Source: Eutypa lata
Taxonomy: Eukaryota; Ascomycota; Sordariomycetes; Xylariales; Diatrypaceae
Assembly (NCBI GenBank): GCA_022661535.1
Contig: JAKULF010000009.1
Location: forward strand, 868,001-932,000
Reading direction: 5' to 3'
Length of the DNA: 64,000 nucleotides
Made by a program: the position numbers and the translations under genes. Below the pieces are notes generated by a model that had not been told where the DNA came from, did not search any database, and saw nothing but the letters and a program-made list of their open reading frames with translations. This document shows, in pieces, positions 47,001-60,936 of this stretch (the first letter of the stretch is position 1; every line of letters begins with the position of its first letter).

Positions 47001-50000
47001 TAATGTTTTAATTTTAAAAATTTAATTTTTTAAAAGTTAATTAAATAAGGTTTTTTATTAAAAATATTAATTAAAAAAAAATCGAAATTATTCGAAAACG
47101 ATATCGTTATTTTTATAATTAAAATTCGTAATTAAAAGTTCGATTATTTTAATAATAATAAAATTAAAAGTTATATATAATATGTATTATATAAGTAAAA
47201 GTTATTAAAAAATAAATATAAAAACGTAAATCTTTAAATTAAAAAAAATTAATAATATAAAAAAAAAAGAAATTAAATTAAAGAAAATTTTAATATTAAA
47301 ATATTTAAATTACGTAAATTAATAAAAAGAAAAAAAAAATTTAAAAGTAAAGATTTTATTAAAAAAATAAAATTATAAAAAAAATAAAACGTATAAAAAT
47401 ATTTTAATATATAAAAAGTAATTTTTATTTTATTATTTATTATTAATATTTGAAATATAAACTTAAATATTAATATATAAAATTATTTTAATTAAATTAA
47501 AGTTGTTTAAAGTATTTTTTATTATATTTTAAAGAAAAGTTTAAATCTTTTAAAAATCTTTTATAAAAAGTTTAATTTAAATAAGTTTTTTTATTATTAT
47601 AATTATTAATTAATTTCGTTACGTTTTATATTAAAATTATTTTTAAATATTATTCGTTATATTATAAATTATAATTCTTTTATTTAATTAAAAACGTTTT
47701 TTATTATAAAAATGGTTTTTTTAAATATATTATATAAATATATAATGAAAATTATTTAATTAATTATTTAATATTATAAAAAGTTAAATTTATAAAAAAA
47801 GTTTTTTATTTTTCTTATAACGATTAATAATTTTATTTTTTATTAAAATTATTTTTATAATAATTTTTTAAATAAGTTATATTTTTTATATTAACGAAAA
47901 TAAACTTTATTTTTAATATTAAATTTTAATAATATATATTTTATATTATATATTATTTTTAAATTTATAATATCGAAATCTTTTTTAATATAATTTACGA
48001 AAAGTTTTATAAGTTAAAAAGTTATAAAAAACTTTTAAAATTAAAAAAACGAAAGATAATTTAAAATTTAAAATTATTTTATTTAATATTTCATTTATAA
48101 TTAATAATTTCGTATTATTTATAATATATTAAAAAGAATTATATAAATTTAAAATTCGTTTAACGTTGTTATATAATATTAAATAATAATTTTAACTTTT
48201 TTAATTAATTCTTTTATTTTAATCGTTTTTTATACATAATAAATTATAATTATATTTAATTTAATCTTTTATAAAAGAATTAATCTTTTTTAAAATTTAA
48301 ATATAAAATTTAAATTTTTATTTAAAATTATACGTTTTAATATTTTTTAATTAAATAATATTAAAATACGTTAAAAATTATTATTTATTTTTTAATTATA
48401 TATATAATATTTTTTAAAATTAAAATAATTTTTTTAATAAATTTATATATAATAATTAATAAAATTTTAAAAAAGTTTCGTAATTAAATATAAATTAAAA
48501 ATTTCTTTTCTTAAAGATTTATAAAAACTTATTATAAAATTTAACGTTATTATATAATAAAAAAACGGTTTTATTTATATAAAATATAAAAAGTTAAGTT
48601 TTTTTATTTATTAATTTAATTTTATTAATAATTAAAAAAATATTTTATTTAATTTTTAACTTTTTTTATTAAATTAAATATTACGATGTTATTTAAATCG
48701 TATAACATTTTTTAAAGCCGAAATAATATTTAACGTCGTAAATTATATTAAAGATTTTTTTATAATATAAATTTAAAATAATAAAACGATTTTTTAATTC
48801 GAAAAGCTTTATATTTATTATATTTTTAAGTTAAATTTAAAGAATTTTTTATTAATAATTATTATGTTTAAAAAGTAATTTGTTTATAATACGTATTATT
48901 CGGCGATTAATTTTATATTTAAAATTAAAAAAGATTTTAATATAACGTATTTAAAATTTTCGATAATATTATTAAGTTTATTTTTAATATTATTTTTTTT
49001 ATTTATTAAGTTTTTTTTATAATTAACGTAAAAAGTTTTAATAATATATTTAACGTTAAATTTATATTATTTAAAATATTTTAAAATGATTATTAATTAA
49101 AGTTTATATTTAATTATATTATCGAAATATAAATTATTTTAATTAATAATTCTTTTTATAATTTTATAATTAATAAAAATTATTATATTTTAAATATAAA
49201 AACAAAATTAAATATATTATTATAAATTTTATATTTTTATATTTTTATTTATAAAAATAAAAACTTTATTAAAAAATATAATAATTTTAACGTTATTTAA
49301 AAAAATTAATTATTCTTTTAAAAAATAATAAAATAAAAAACTATAATAACGAAACTTTATTATTAAAAAGTATTAATTTTAAAAAAGGTTTATTAACGTA
49401 AATTTTAATAAATAAAGTAATTTTCGTTAAAAAAATACGTTTTATAATAATTAAAAACTTTTTAATTTTTTAAAAATAAAATTTAATTTTTAAATAAATT
49501 TTTTTTTTAATATAATATTTATTTTAAAAAAGTTATTATTAATTTTTATTATTATTAATATTTTCGTTTTTTTATAAAGGTTTTATTTTTTATTAAAATT
49601 AAAAGATATATTTTCGACATTAAATTATTATTTTAAAATACGTTTTAAAATTAATTAAAATATAAAGAAATATAAATTTATATATAATTTATATTTTATT
49701 TTATATAATAATAATATCGAAATCGTTAATTTTAAAGTTTAATAATTTTATTAACGTATATTTATAAAATATTTAAAGATTATATTAAAGTTAAAAATAT
49801 TCTTTTTTAATATTATTAAAAATTATAATATTATTAATATATATATAATAAAAGTTTAATTTATAAATCGTTAAATAAATATTAAATTATTTTTAAAATT
49901 TATAAAATAAACGTTAAATATTTTTAAACCTTTTAAAAATATAATAATTATTTTATTTTTATATAAACTTTATAAATAAAATTAATAAAGAAATATTATA

Positions 50001-53000
50001 ACGTTAAATACGATTATAAACTTTCTTTTATATATATAAAAAAAGTATCGTTTTATAATAATATAAAATAAATATTTAATATAATTAAATTATTAAAAAT
50101 TTAAAAATTAATAATAATATAATTTTACTTTTTTTTTATTATTCGTTAAATAATAAAAGTTAAATATTTAAAAAAGGTTTTTTTATTTAATTTAATTATT
50201 TTAATATATATATATTATTAAAAACTATATTAAAAGAAATTTAATTTTATATATTAAATTAATAATATTTAATATAAATCTTTTAACGTTATTAATTTTT
50301 AATAAAATTAATTTTATTTTTTATTTTTTTAATATAAATATAATCTTTTTAATTCGTTATACGTTATATTTTTTAAAAAACTTTTTTAATTTAATTATAA
50401 AGTTTAAATTCATAATTATAAAATTAATTTTATTTTTAATATATATTTTAAATCTTTTTAAAAATTTTATAAAATTAATTAAAATATTATTTTATATTCT
50501 TTTTTATTAAAAAAAGATTTTTAATTTTTAATAATTAAATATATTATTAAATAAATATTTCTTATCGTTATAATCTTTATAATTAAAATATATATTAATT
50601 TTTTAATAATATTTATATTATAAATTAAAAAAAATTAAAATACGTTTTTTTATTTTTTTAAAAGGTTTATATAATAATAATTTTTATTTAATTTATAATT
50701 AAAAAACCATTTTCGTTTATATTTTAAATTATTTTAAATTTAAAATTTTTAAAAATTATAATATATAAATTAATATAATTATTACAAAATATTAATTTTA
50801 AAATATTAATTTTTATAATAATATTTAATACGTCGTTTTATAAAAAAGAAAAAAAATATATTAAATTTTAATTAAATTCGTTAAACTTTTAAAAATTAAT
50901 ATATTTTATCGATATAATAATTATAAAAAAAATAATTATATTATATTTAAGAAAAAAGAATTTAATTAAAAACTTTTTATTAACGATTTTTATTAATATC
51001 GTAATTTATTTATAAAATAAAAACTTAATTTATTTTTTAAAAAATATAATTATTATTTTATTTTTATTTAATTAATTATTATTAAAAAAAAAGTTACATT
51101 TTAAATAATCTTTTATTTAAATTATAATAAAAACGATAAGTTAAACTTTTTTATTATTTTATTTTATAAAAATAATAATATTAAATATGTTTTCTTTTTA
51201 AAAAAGAATTAAATTATTAAAATTTATATTTATAATAATATATAATGCATTTATATTTATATATATAATAATAATTATATTATTATATATAATAAAAAAA
51301 ATTATATTTACATACCTTTTAAATAAATTTAAATTTAATATAAGTTTAAAATAAATAAAACATTATTATTTATTTAATTATTTTTCTTTTCGATAAAATT
51401 TAAAAATACTTTATTTTTTTAAATATTTTTTATTAAAAGAAAAGCGAAATATAAATAACTTTTATTAAAAATAAAAATTATTATTTAATATTTTTCGAAA
51501 CGTTTTTAATAAATATCGAAAAAAAAATTATTATTTTTACGTTAAAAGGTTTTTATAAATTTATTTTAATAATTAAAACAAAAAAATATATTTTAATATA
51601 AACTTTAATATATATAATTTATATAAATATTTTTTAAAAAAAATATTAATTTATATTTTTTTTTAAATTTTTTTTTATAAAGAAATTAAACGAAAAATAT
51701 TAATATTAATAAATACGATAAAATAAATAAATTTATTTTAATCTTTTACGAATTTTTTATAATAATAAATATTTTTTTCGTTTTATATAATTTCTTTTTA
51801 AAAAAATAATTATTAATAATAAATTATTTTTTAATATTAATTTTATTTTATTTATTAATAAATATATATTATTTATTTTAAAAAAAAAATTAATTTTTAT
51901 AATTAATACGAATTTATTAATTAAAACGTTAAAAATTTCGATTAAAATAACGTTTTATAAAACGTTTATAATATAAATTATTTTATTTATTTCGAAAATC
52001 TTTACGATAATTAATTTAAAAGATTTTACGAAATCTTTTTATATTATTAAATTAATTATAATATTAACTTTTATATAAAAAGAAATATAAACCAAATTAT
52101 TTATTAACGTTTAAATTTTAATTTCTTTTAAAAAAGCTAATATTTAAAACGAATTTTTTAACTTTAACGATTAATTTAAAACGAATTATTTTCGTTATAA
52201 TTTTAATCGTAAAATTTATATTTTTTAATTAATTTATATATATATATAATTAAAGTAAATAATATTAAACAATTAATAATATTAATACGTTTATTTAATA
52301 AACGTTAATTAATAAAAACGTATTTAAACTTTTAAAAATTAAATTAAAAAAAAGAATTTTTAATTTAATTAAAATTATATTTTAATAAATTTAAACTTTT
52401 TTTTTAAAATAAATAAAGTAATTATTAAAATATATATTTTTATTAAATTAAAATATAAAAATTTAAAATTAAATATAAAAGAAAATTAAATAAAGAAAGA
52501 ATTATTATAATATAAAAAAAGATTAATTATTTAATAATAACGAATATATTTAACGATTTAATTTTTAATAAATATATTTATATAAATATAATTTAATTTA
52601 AATTTATCGTTTTTTAAAAGTTTAAAAACATTAAATTTTATAATTTTAAATCGTTTAATAATCTTTTTAAAAGACTTTTTAAAATTATTTAATAAAAATA
52701 TTTTAATATTTATATTTAATTTTATTATTTATTAATTTTATTATTTATTAATTTTAAACGTTATTATAAAAAGATTATAAAAGATTTTTAACGAAAATTT
52801 TAAATTAAATAAAATTAAATATATATTTATATATAAAATTTATAAAAAAAGAATATTTTTTTAATAAATATTAAATTTAATTTAAATATAATCGTTATCG
52901 TTAAAAAATAAATTTAAATTTAAATTTAAATAATTAATTTATTAAATTCTTTATTTATAAATAATAAATTTTCGATTTTAACTTTTATTAAAAAATTTAA

Positions 53001-54206
53001 AAGTTATTATAACAAAAATAATAAATCTTTTAATAACGTTATTATTAAAAATATTTATAATAAATTCTTTTATTAAATTTAAATTTTTTTTAATTATTTT
53101 AAAAAATAATTAAAGTTATAATAAAAAAATATTTTTTATTTAAAAAATTAAATTTCGTTTTAATAAAAAGTTATATAAAAAAGAAATTATATATATTAAT
53201 TATAAAAAAACGTTAAAGAAATTATAAATTAAAACTTTTTTTTACTTAAAATAAACTTAATTATTTTAATATAACCGGTTTAAAAATAATAAAAAAAAAT
53301 ACGTTTTTAAATTATAAATTTTTAACGAATCGTAAAACGAAAAATAAAAAAAAGGTTTTTAATAAATTTAATTTTCGCGAATTTATTAAAAAGAAAATAA
53401 AAAAAAGACTTTACGTTTTAAAAGAAATTAATAATTTAATTTTTTAAAAATAAAATCGTTTAATAACGTTTATTATTACGTTTTTTTTACGATTAATATT
53501 AAATAAATTTAAATAAAATCTTTTATAAAAAAGATTTTTTATATAAATTAATTATTTTTATATATAAAATAATTAATGTTTTTAATAAATCTTTAAATTA
53601 AAAATAAAATTATTTCGTAAATTATTTTTTTTTAAAAATTAATTAATTTAAAATTTAATATTTATAAATTTATATATTATAAAATAAATTTATATAAATT
53701 TTTAATAATTATTTATTTAATTTTAAAAATAAATCGTAAAAAAAGCATTTTAAATTTATTATATTTAACGATTAAATAATTATAAAATTAAATAATTTAT
53801 TATAAAATTTAATATTATTATATAAATTTATAAAAAGAATTCGTAATAAAAAATATATAAATAAAAAAAAATTTTTAATAATAAAATATTTTAATATTTT
53901 TAAATAAAGTTATAAATTATAATAATAATAAAAAATTATATAAATTAAATTATTTTCATAAATAAATTAAAAATATATATATTATATATAAAAAATTATA
54001 ATAATAAAATAAATTTAAAATTTAAAATTTTATAAATAAATTTATAAAAAATCTTTTAAATAAATAAATAAATAAATTATAATTAAAAAAAAAGTTTTAA
54101 ATTAAATATTAAATAAAATTTAAACGTTTTTTTCCTTTTAAAAGAATTATTTAATAATAAAAATAATATAATAAATAATTAAAAAAATATTATTAAATAT
54201 TATACG

Positions 54207-54337
54207 AAATTTATAATTATATAAAAAGTTATATTATTTAAAAAAACGTTTAAAAATAATTAAAAAAAATATAATATTTAATTATAAAGTTTTAACGTTA
54301 ATTTATTATTTATAAAAAAATCGTTTTTAATAAATTT
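54207..54337 (+). repeat. 130-bp repeat matching the starts of 45125 and 62113
   Basis: A third copy of only the first 130 bp of the long direct repeat, same orientation. A repeat of an element's start about 9.1 kb downstream would fit a long-terminal-repeat retroelement spanning 45125-54337 with short terminal repeats, but the block is also short enough to be an unrelated fragment. Confidence 0.5.
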
Positions 54338-54344
54338 ATAAATA

Positions 54345-55026
54345 TTAAAATATTTTATTAAAACGTTTTTATAATTAATATATTATTAATTTAATTTTAA
54401 TTATTTTATAAAAACTTAAAACGTTATAATTTTAACGATATAATAAATAATTATAATATATAAAAAAAAACGTTTAAATAAATTTACGTAAATTATTTAT
54501 TTAAATAATTATTTAATTTATATATTATTATTATTATTTTAATTATTTTAAAAAGAATCGTTTAAAAATAATATTATAAAAAAAATTAAAACGTTATAAT
54601 TTTTTTAATTAAAATAATAATAATAATATATAAATTAAATAATTATTTTAAATTTATAAATTATTTTATAAATTTAAAAATTTAAAAATTTAAAAATTTA
54701 AAGTTTTTTTTAATTATATATTATTATTATTATTATTATTATTATTTTAATTATTTATAAAAAAGTTATATAAATATAATTTAATATAATAAAAGCTTTA
54801 TATATTAATTTATAAACTTAATATCTTTAAAATTTAAAATTTATTAAATTTATTTTAAATTTATTATAAATTATTTTATATTATAATATATTATTTTATA
54901 ACATTTTAAAAAATAAAAATCATTAAGTAAGCTTAAGCCGCCGTAGCTCGCGAAAAATCCTGAAGATTTGATTGGCTAAAACTTGGTGCATTAGCGTGGT
55001 ACAAAATATACATACGGCGGCTTGAG
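54345..55026 (-). repeat. Terminal-repeat unit, copy C (partial, inverted)
   Basis: Same order of parts as copy D at 55447-56890: fold-back (about 54485-54660), short minisatellite, hairpin segment (about 54715-54790) and the 95-bp segment (54932-55026). It lacks the outer end. All but the last 95 bp is RIP-mutated. Confidence 0.6.
54932..55026 (-). repeat. 95-bp palindrome-ended segment, un-mutated copy C
   Basis: The ends CTTAAGCCGCCGTA and its near-complement (13 of 14 positions) face each other across 95 bp. It is the only GC-normal copy; those at 16421, 56787 and 60129 are RIP-mutated versions, so it serves as an internal ancestor for reading mutation direction. Confidence 0.8.
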
Positions 55027-55081
55027 ATCTGAGGCAAGGCCGGTTGGTGAAGTGGATTACGTTACTTGCCAGCCTGGCCTC

Positions 55082-55336
55082 ATGTACCATGATAATAACG
55101 TTCAGGTGGTATACCAGCTAGACATATTGGATGCGGAGGGCCATCCAAGCCATGGAGCATAGAAGCTCGACCGAGAACAAGCAGATGATTTCTCAAGGAA
55201 TGTCCGTAGTGTTGATAGAATTGCAAGACAGCGGCGGAGGGCCTGAAAACAGCATGAAGTTCCAGTCAGATTACAGACAGTAGATCTCAAAATCATGGCA
55301 CAGATTATTGCACGCCGACGACGTGACCGCCAAAAC
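55082..55336 (+). pseudogene. Possible coding relic in the GC island
   Basis: From the ATG at 55082 one frame reads as charged, protein-like sequence (for example V-Y-Q-L-D-I-L-D-A-E-G-H, then Arg-rich helices) interrupted by two internal stops before a third at about 55337. No family recognised. It may be a relic of a gene carried by the neighbouring repeat, or coincidence. Confidence 0.2.
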
Positions 55337-55970
55337 TAAGCCTTCGCGCTGCAGACAGAAGCAAGCGCTGACTAGTCGTATCAGAAGCGGCATAAGCCAC
55401 AACAATGCCCGTAGGGAGTGAAATACTAAGCCGACACCGAGCGAGGTTATAATTTACCTTATACATCAGGCCTTTCTCGGCTGGTTATATCTTACGTACC
55501 TACTAAGCCTAATACAGAAAAATACCCACAAATCCCAAATCCCAACCGAGAAGAGCTTGATTTAATTTGGTGAATTTCGGCCTTTTACATGTTAAAAACG
55601 ACGTTTTTCTTATATAAATCGATTTTTACCTTTATAACGTTTTTATTAATAATTAATTAATAAAAATACATATTAAAAAAGTAATTAAGTTATTAAATTT
55701 AAAATTAAATAACGATTATAAATATATATATATTTTTATTATAACTTTAATTAAAAATAATAATTATAAAATTAAAGTTTAAAAAGCTTTATATATTAAG
55801 ATTATTTTATTCGAATATTTTTATAATTAATATATTATTAATATAATTTTAATTATTTTAAAAAAAGTTATTTAAAAGTAATATTATATAATAAAAACCC
55901 GAAGCGTTATAATTTTAACGATGTAATAAATAATTATAATATATCGAAAAAAAAAACGTTTAAATAAGCT

Positions 55971-56160
55971 TATATAAGTTATTTATTTAAACGATTATTT
56001 AATTCGTATATTATTATTATTATTTTAATTATTTCGAAAAAAATTATTTAAAAATAATATTATATAAAAAAAGCTTAAAGCGTTATAATTTTTTTAATTA
56101 AAATAATAATAATAATATACGAATTAAATAATTATTTAAATAAATAACTTATATAATTTA
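55971..56160. repeat. Fold-back segment in copy D
   Basis: Inverted ends of about 60 bp around TTATTTAAACGATTATTTAA and ATTATTATTATT words, with a centre equivalent to that of 17124-17260. RIP-mutated. Confidence 0.7.
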
Positions 56161-56162
56161 AT

Positions 56163-56400
56163 TTAAATTTATAAGTTTATAAGTTTATAAATTACTTTAT
56201 AAAGTTATAAATTTATAAGTTTATAAAATAATAAGTTTATAAATTATTTTATAAAGTTATAAGTTTATAAATTATAAGTTTATAAGTTTATAAAGTAATA
56301 AATTTATAAGTTATTTTATAAGTTATTTTATAAAGTTATAAGTTTAAAAGTTTAAAGATTTAAAAATTTAAAAGTTTATAAGTTATTTTATAAATTTAAA
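56163..56400 (+). repeat. Minisatellite in copy D
   Basis: Irregular tandem AAGTTTATAAATTA-type words, about 235 bp; about twice as long as the equivalent array in copy B. Confidence 0.65.
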
Positions 56401-56786
56401 AGTTCTTTTTAATTATATATTATTATTATTATTTTAATTAAAAAAATTATAATGCTCGAAGCTTTTATTATAATAAATTATACGTATATAACTCTTTTAT
56501 AATAATTAAAGTAATAATAATAATATATATATAAAAAGCGTATTAAAACGCGTTTATAAAGTAATTTTTATAAAGTAATTCTTATAAAGTAATTTATCGG
56601 TTTTAATTCGTACGATTTTATTTTAAAATTAAAAAAATAACGAAAATTTTAATTTATATATTAACTTATAAATTTAACGTATATAAAACGTTAAACTTAT
56701 CGAGTTTATTTTAAATTTATTACGAATTATTTTATTTTAAAATGTAATATTTATAATATATAAAAAGCGAAAAATTATTAAAAGAA

Positions 56787-56881
56787 CTTAAGTTATTATA
56801 ACTTTACATCGATTTTAAAAATTTAATTAATTAAAAAATAACGCATTAACGTAATATAAAATATATATACGATAACTTAAG
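56787..56881 (-). repeat. 95-bp segment, copy D (RIP-mutated)
   Basis: 95 bp, same orientation as 54932-55026. Most differences from that copy are G to A or C to T, including loss of the GCCGCCG word. Confidence 0.7.
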
Positions 56882-57002
56882 ATTTAAAGCAAGTTATAAT
56901 AACGCATATTATAAATATAAAAATGTTAATAAAAGTATTATTACTTAACGTATTAAAATCCTTAAAAATAAACGAAATATTATTTTTATCGTTATTTTTA
57001 AT

Positions 57003-57086
57003 TATTTATTTAATTTTATTATAATAATTCGGTTCTTTAAACTTAAATCTTTAATTAACGATTTAATTATTAATTCGCGATTTTTT
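57003..57086. repeat. Inner inverted repeat, left
   Basis: About 84 bp, the reverse complement of 59995-60080 with few differences; shares aatctttaattaacgat and taattcgcgatttt words. Confidence 0.7.
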
Positions 57087-59994
57087 ATATTTCGCGTTAT
57101 ATTTAATTTATATAAACGTATAAGTAATATTACTTATTTAATTATATAAAATAAATTATATTTTAAATTAATTATTATAATTTCGAATTAACTTTTTAAT
57201 TATAAATTTCATTAAATAAAATTATTATTATAACTTTTTTTTATTTAAATAAATATTTAATTATTTCTTTTTTAAATTTAAAATTAACGTTTTTTTAAAG
57301 TTTTTTTTCGAATTTATTAATTTCTTTATTATTAATATTATTAACATTTTTTAAATTATTAATTTCTTTATTTTTAATACTTTTTAAATTATTAAAATTA
57401 TTAATTTGTTTTATTTTTAATATTATTAATAATATTTAAATTATAAAAATTATTAATTACGATAACTTTTATTTAAAAAGTACTTTTCTTTTTTACTTTT
57501 AAAGTTTTTCGTTATTTAATTATTATATCTTTTAAAGTAATTTTTTATTATTTATAAATCTTTTTAATTAATTTAAAATTAAATAATAATTTAAATATTT
57601 AAACGAATATATTTCGATTATAAAAAATTTATAAATATTTATTAAATATTTTTTTAAACGTTATTATTAACTTTTCCTTTATATTTTAAACGAAGTTAAT
57701 TATAATAAAATTATTACCTTTAAAATTTAAATTAATAATTATATAAAGTTTTTTTTTATTTAAAAAGTATTAAATATTATAAAATAAAGCGCATTTCTTT
57801 TTAAATTATATAAAAAATATATAATTATAAAATATTTTTAAATAACTTTTTATATTTATTTACTTTTTCGTTATTATTTAATTAATAAGTAAATTTAACT
57901 TTAAAAGTTAACTTTTTTATATTAAAGTTTATATATTTTAATTATTTACGTATTTATTTTATTTATTTTTTAATTTTTTTTAAAGTTAAAGATTTTCTTA
58001 TTTTTAAAAAATACGTTTACGATTATTATTATTTATTATTTAAAGTCGTAAATTATTTATACGTAAAAAATTATATTTATTAAAAATTTAAATTTTTTTT
58101 TTTCGTTTTTTACGTTTAATAATTTTATTTCGTAAATAACGAAGTTTATTATCGAATTTTAAGCTATTAATTATTATAATAATAATAACTTTCTTTTATT
58201 TTATTAAACTCGCTTAATAATAAAAATTAATAATATTTTTAAAAGCTTATAACTTTTTAAGCGTAATAATATATATTATAAATATTTTTTAATTTTATTA
58301 ATCTTTATCGAAAATATTTTAAATTTTAATTATAAAACAAGTTAAAAAAGTATAATAAATTAAAAAATAAGATTTTTCTTTTTAATAAAAGCGTTATTTA
58401 AAAAGTTATAAATGTTATTATTTATTAACTTAACGCTTTTATTTTTAAATATTTACGATTTATTATTTAAATCGTTATTTATAAAAGAAATATATTTAAG
58501 TTTATTTTTTAATATATCTTTATTAATAATAAAAAATATTAAATTTATAATTATATCGAAAACTTTTTTAAAATTTTAAAAATATATATTAACTTTTTTT
58601 TAAGCATTTTAAATTATTATTACTTTAAAAATACGTTATTTAATAAATTAAAACTTTATTAAAAAATTATTTTTTTTATAATTTATTATACTTTTTTCGA
58701 TAACGTATTAAACTTAATATTAATAATAACTTTTATAAACTTAAAACATTTTTACGTTTAACGATTATAATTTATTCGTTATATATTTAAATAAAGAAAA
58801 AACGATAATATTATAATTTTTTATTTATTTTTAAAATTCGATAATTTCATAATTATTATAATTATTAATTAATAATAAACGTTTTTATTTAAAGTTTTTA
58901 AATTAAATATAATATTTAAAGTATTTAAGTTATTTAAAAATAATAACATTATTAAGTTATTTATTTTTAATTATTACGAAAATAATATTATCGTTAAAGT
59001 TATTATTATTAAACTTTTTAAATATATTAAATTTAAATAATATTATTAAAATAAAAATAATTTTATTTATAATTAATATTAATTCGATAATAATTATTAA
59101 TATGTTCGAATCAAAATTAATAATTTTTAATTTTTTAAGTTTATAATACGTTTATATTTAATATTTTTCGATATAATTAATTCGAAATTCGATTTCGTTT
59201 ATATTTTATAAATTCTTTTATTTAATATCGTATTTTTTTAAATAATAATAAAGCTTTTCGAATTACTTTTTAAAATTAATACGATTATTTATTATTTTAC
59301 GTTAAAAGTTTTATAATTAAATTCGTATACGTTTAAATAAATAACGATATTTAATTAAATATTTTTTCGTTTATTTATATTTAATTTAATATAATATAAC
59401 GTTAAAGAAATAAATTTATTTAAAAATTTAATTAATTATATATTATAAAGGATATAAATTAATATAATTATTATTTAAAATTAAACGTTAAATAATAACG
59501 TAAAAAATTATATTTTAAACTTTATTAAATATTTTATAATAATTATTATTTTAATTTATAAATTAATAACTTTTTAAACGATTAAAAAGCTTATAATAAA
59601 GTACGTTATAAGCTTTTATAACGGCTTTAATATTTCGAAATTATTTATTTTTTAAAGCTTAAAACGTTAATTAAACTTTAATTTTAATTAAATCTTTTTT
59701 AAAAATAATAATGTTTTATTAAATTTTATATTTTATTATTTTATTTATTTTAAAAGTAATTTTAAAAATCGAATAAAGTTAATTATAATTTAAAAGTTTA
59801 ATTGTTAAATTATAATTTATAAATTCGAAAATTTAATTAATTTCGAATTATTTTAAATTTTACGCTTTAATTTTAATATTATAAATTAATTTAAAATTTT
59901 AATATAAATTATTAATATTTATATAATAAAATTCGCAAATTATTCGATATTATATAAAATTCTTTATAAATTATTAAAGAAATTATATATATTA

Positions 59995-60080
59995 AAGAAA
60001 ATCGCGAATTAATAATCGAATCGTTAATTAAAGATTTAAATTTAAAAAATTAAATTATTATAATAAAATTAAATAAATAT
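59995..60080. repeat. Inner inverted repeat, right
   Basis: The partner of 57003-57086 in opposite orientation, just inside the right arm of the 6-kb element. Confidence 0.7.
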
Positions 60081-60128
60081 TAATAATTCGAAAAAAAGTT
60101 AAATAATTAAATACAATTTGTTTTAAAT

Positions 60129-60223
60129 CTTAAGCCGCCGTATATATATTTTATATTACGTTAATGCATTAAGTTTTAATTAATTAAATCTTTAAAACTT
60201 TTTGCGAATTATAAAAACTTAAA
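60129..60223 (+). repeat. 95-bp segment, copy B (RIP-mutated)
   Basis: Keeps the left GCCGCCGTA end intact but has lost the right one; otherwise close to copy A. Confidence 0.75.
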
Positions 60224-60742
60224 TTAATTTAATAAAAAAAGCGGTTTTATATATTAATAAATATTACGATTTATTATAAAATAATTTATAATAAATTAAA
60301 AATATATTCGATAAATATAAAAATTTAATTAAAAGTATATTATAAGTTAATATATTAATAAAGATTTTTAAAATTCTTTTAAAGTTAAAATATAACCGTA
60401 CGAATTAAAACCGATAAATTACTTTATATAAATTACTTTATAAAAATCACTTTATAAACGCGTTTCGACACGCTTTTTACATGCATATTATTATTACCGC
60501 TTTAATTATTTGTAAAAGAATCGTATAAGTATAATTTAATATAATAAAAGTTTTAAATATTATAATTTTTTTAATTAAAATAATAATAATAATATACGAT
60601 TAAAGAAAATGTTTAAATTTATAAAGTAACCTTATAAATTTATAAATTTATAAACTTATAAACTTATAAACTTATAAACTTTTAAACTTATAAAATAACT
60701 TATAAATTTATAAAGTAATTTATAAATTTATAAATTCGAATT

Positions 60743-60936
60743 AAGTTACGTAAACCATTTATTTAAACGATTATTTAATCCGTATATTATTATTATTATT
60801 TAAATTAAAAAAATTATAACGCTTTAAACTTTTTTTATATAATATTACTTTTAAACGACTTTTTTTAAAATAAATAAAGTAATAATAATAATATACGAAT
60901 TAAATAATCGTTTAAATAAATAACTTATGTAATTTA
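60743..60936. repeat. Fold-back segment in copy B
   Basis: The ends 60743-60806 and about 60873-60936 are inverted repeats of about 60 bp, matching the fold-backs at 17124 and 55971. Confidence 0.7.

Larger units (their letters stand above)
43480..54925. repeat. RIP-mutated AT-rich block 3 (11.4 kb)
   Basis: A/T-dominated DNA with CpA and TpG nearly absent and CpG retained. No surviving frame. It contains the start of a repeat that recurs at 62.1 kb (see 45125) and the outer part of terminal-repeat copy C (54345 onward). Confidence 0.85.
54930..55595. other. GC-normal island inside RIP DNA
   Basis: About 0.65 kb of ordinary base composition flanked by RIP blocks. It runs from the 95-bp segment of copy C, through about 420 bp not clearly seen elsewhere, into the outer end of copy D (55447 onward). 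CpA and TpG are frequent here, so this stretch escaped RIP. Confidence 0.75.
55447..56890 (-). repeat. Left arm, terminal-repeat copy D
   Basis: The outer end reads ttataatttaccttatac, near-identical to the reverse complement of copy A's outer end at about 17945. The first 150 bp are GC-normal, the rest RIP-mutated. Confidence 0.75.

Noticed and set aside
55102..55296. 64-codon minus-strand frame in the GC island
   Set aside because: Ser/Leu/Cys-rich with no recognisable domain; the opposite strand is more protein-like but broken.
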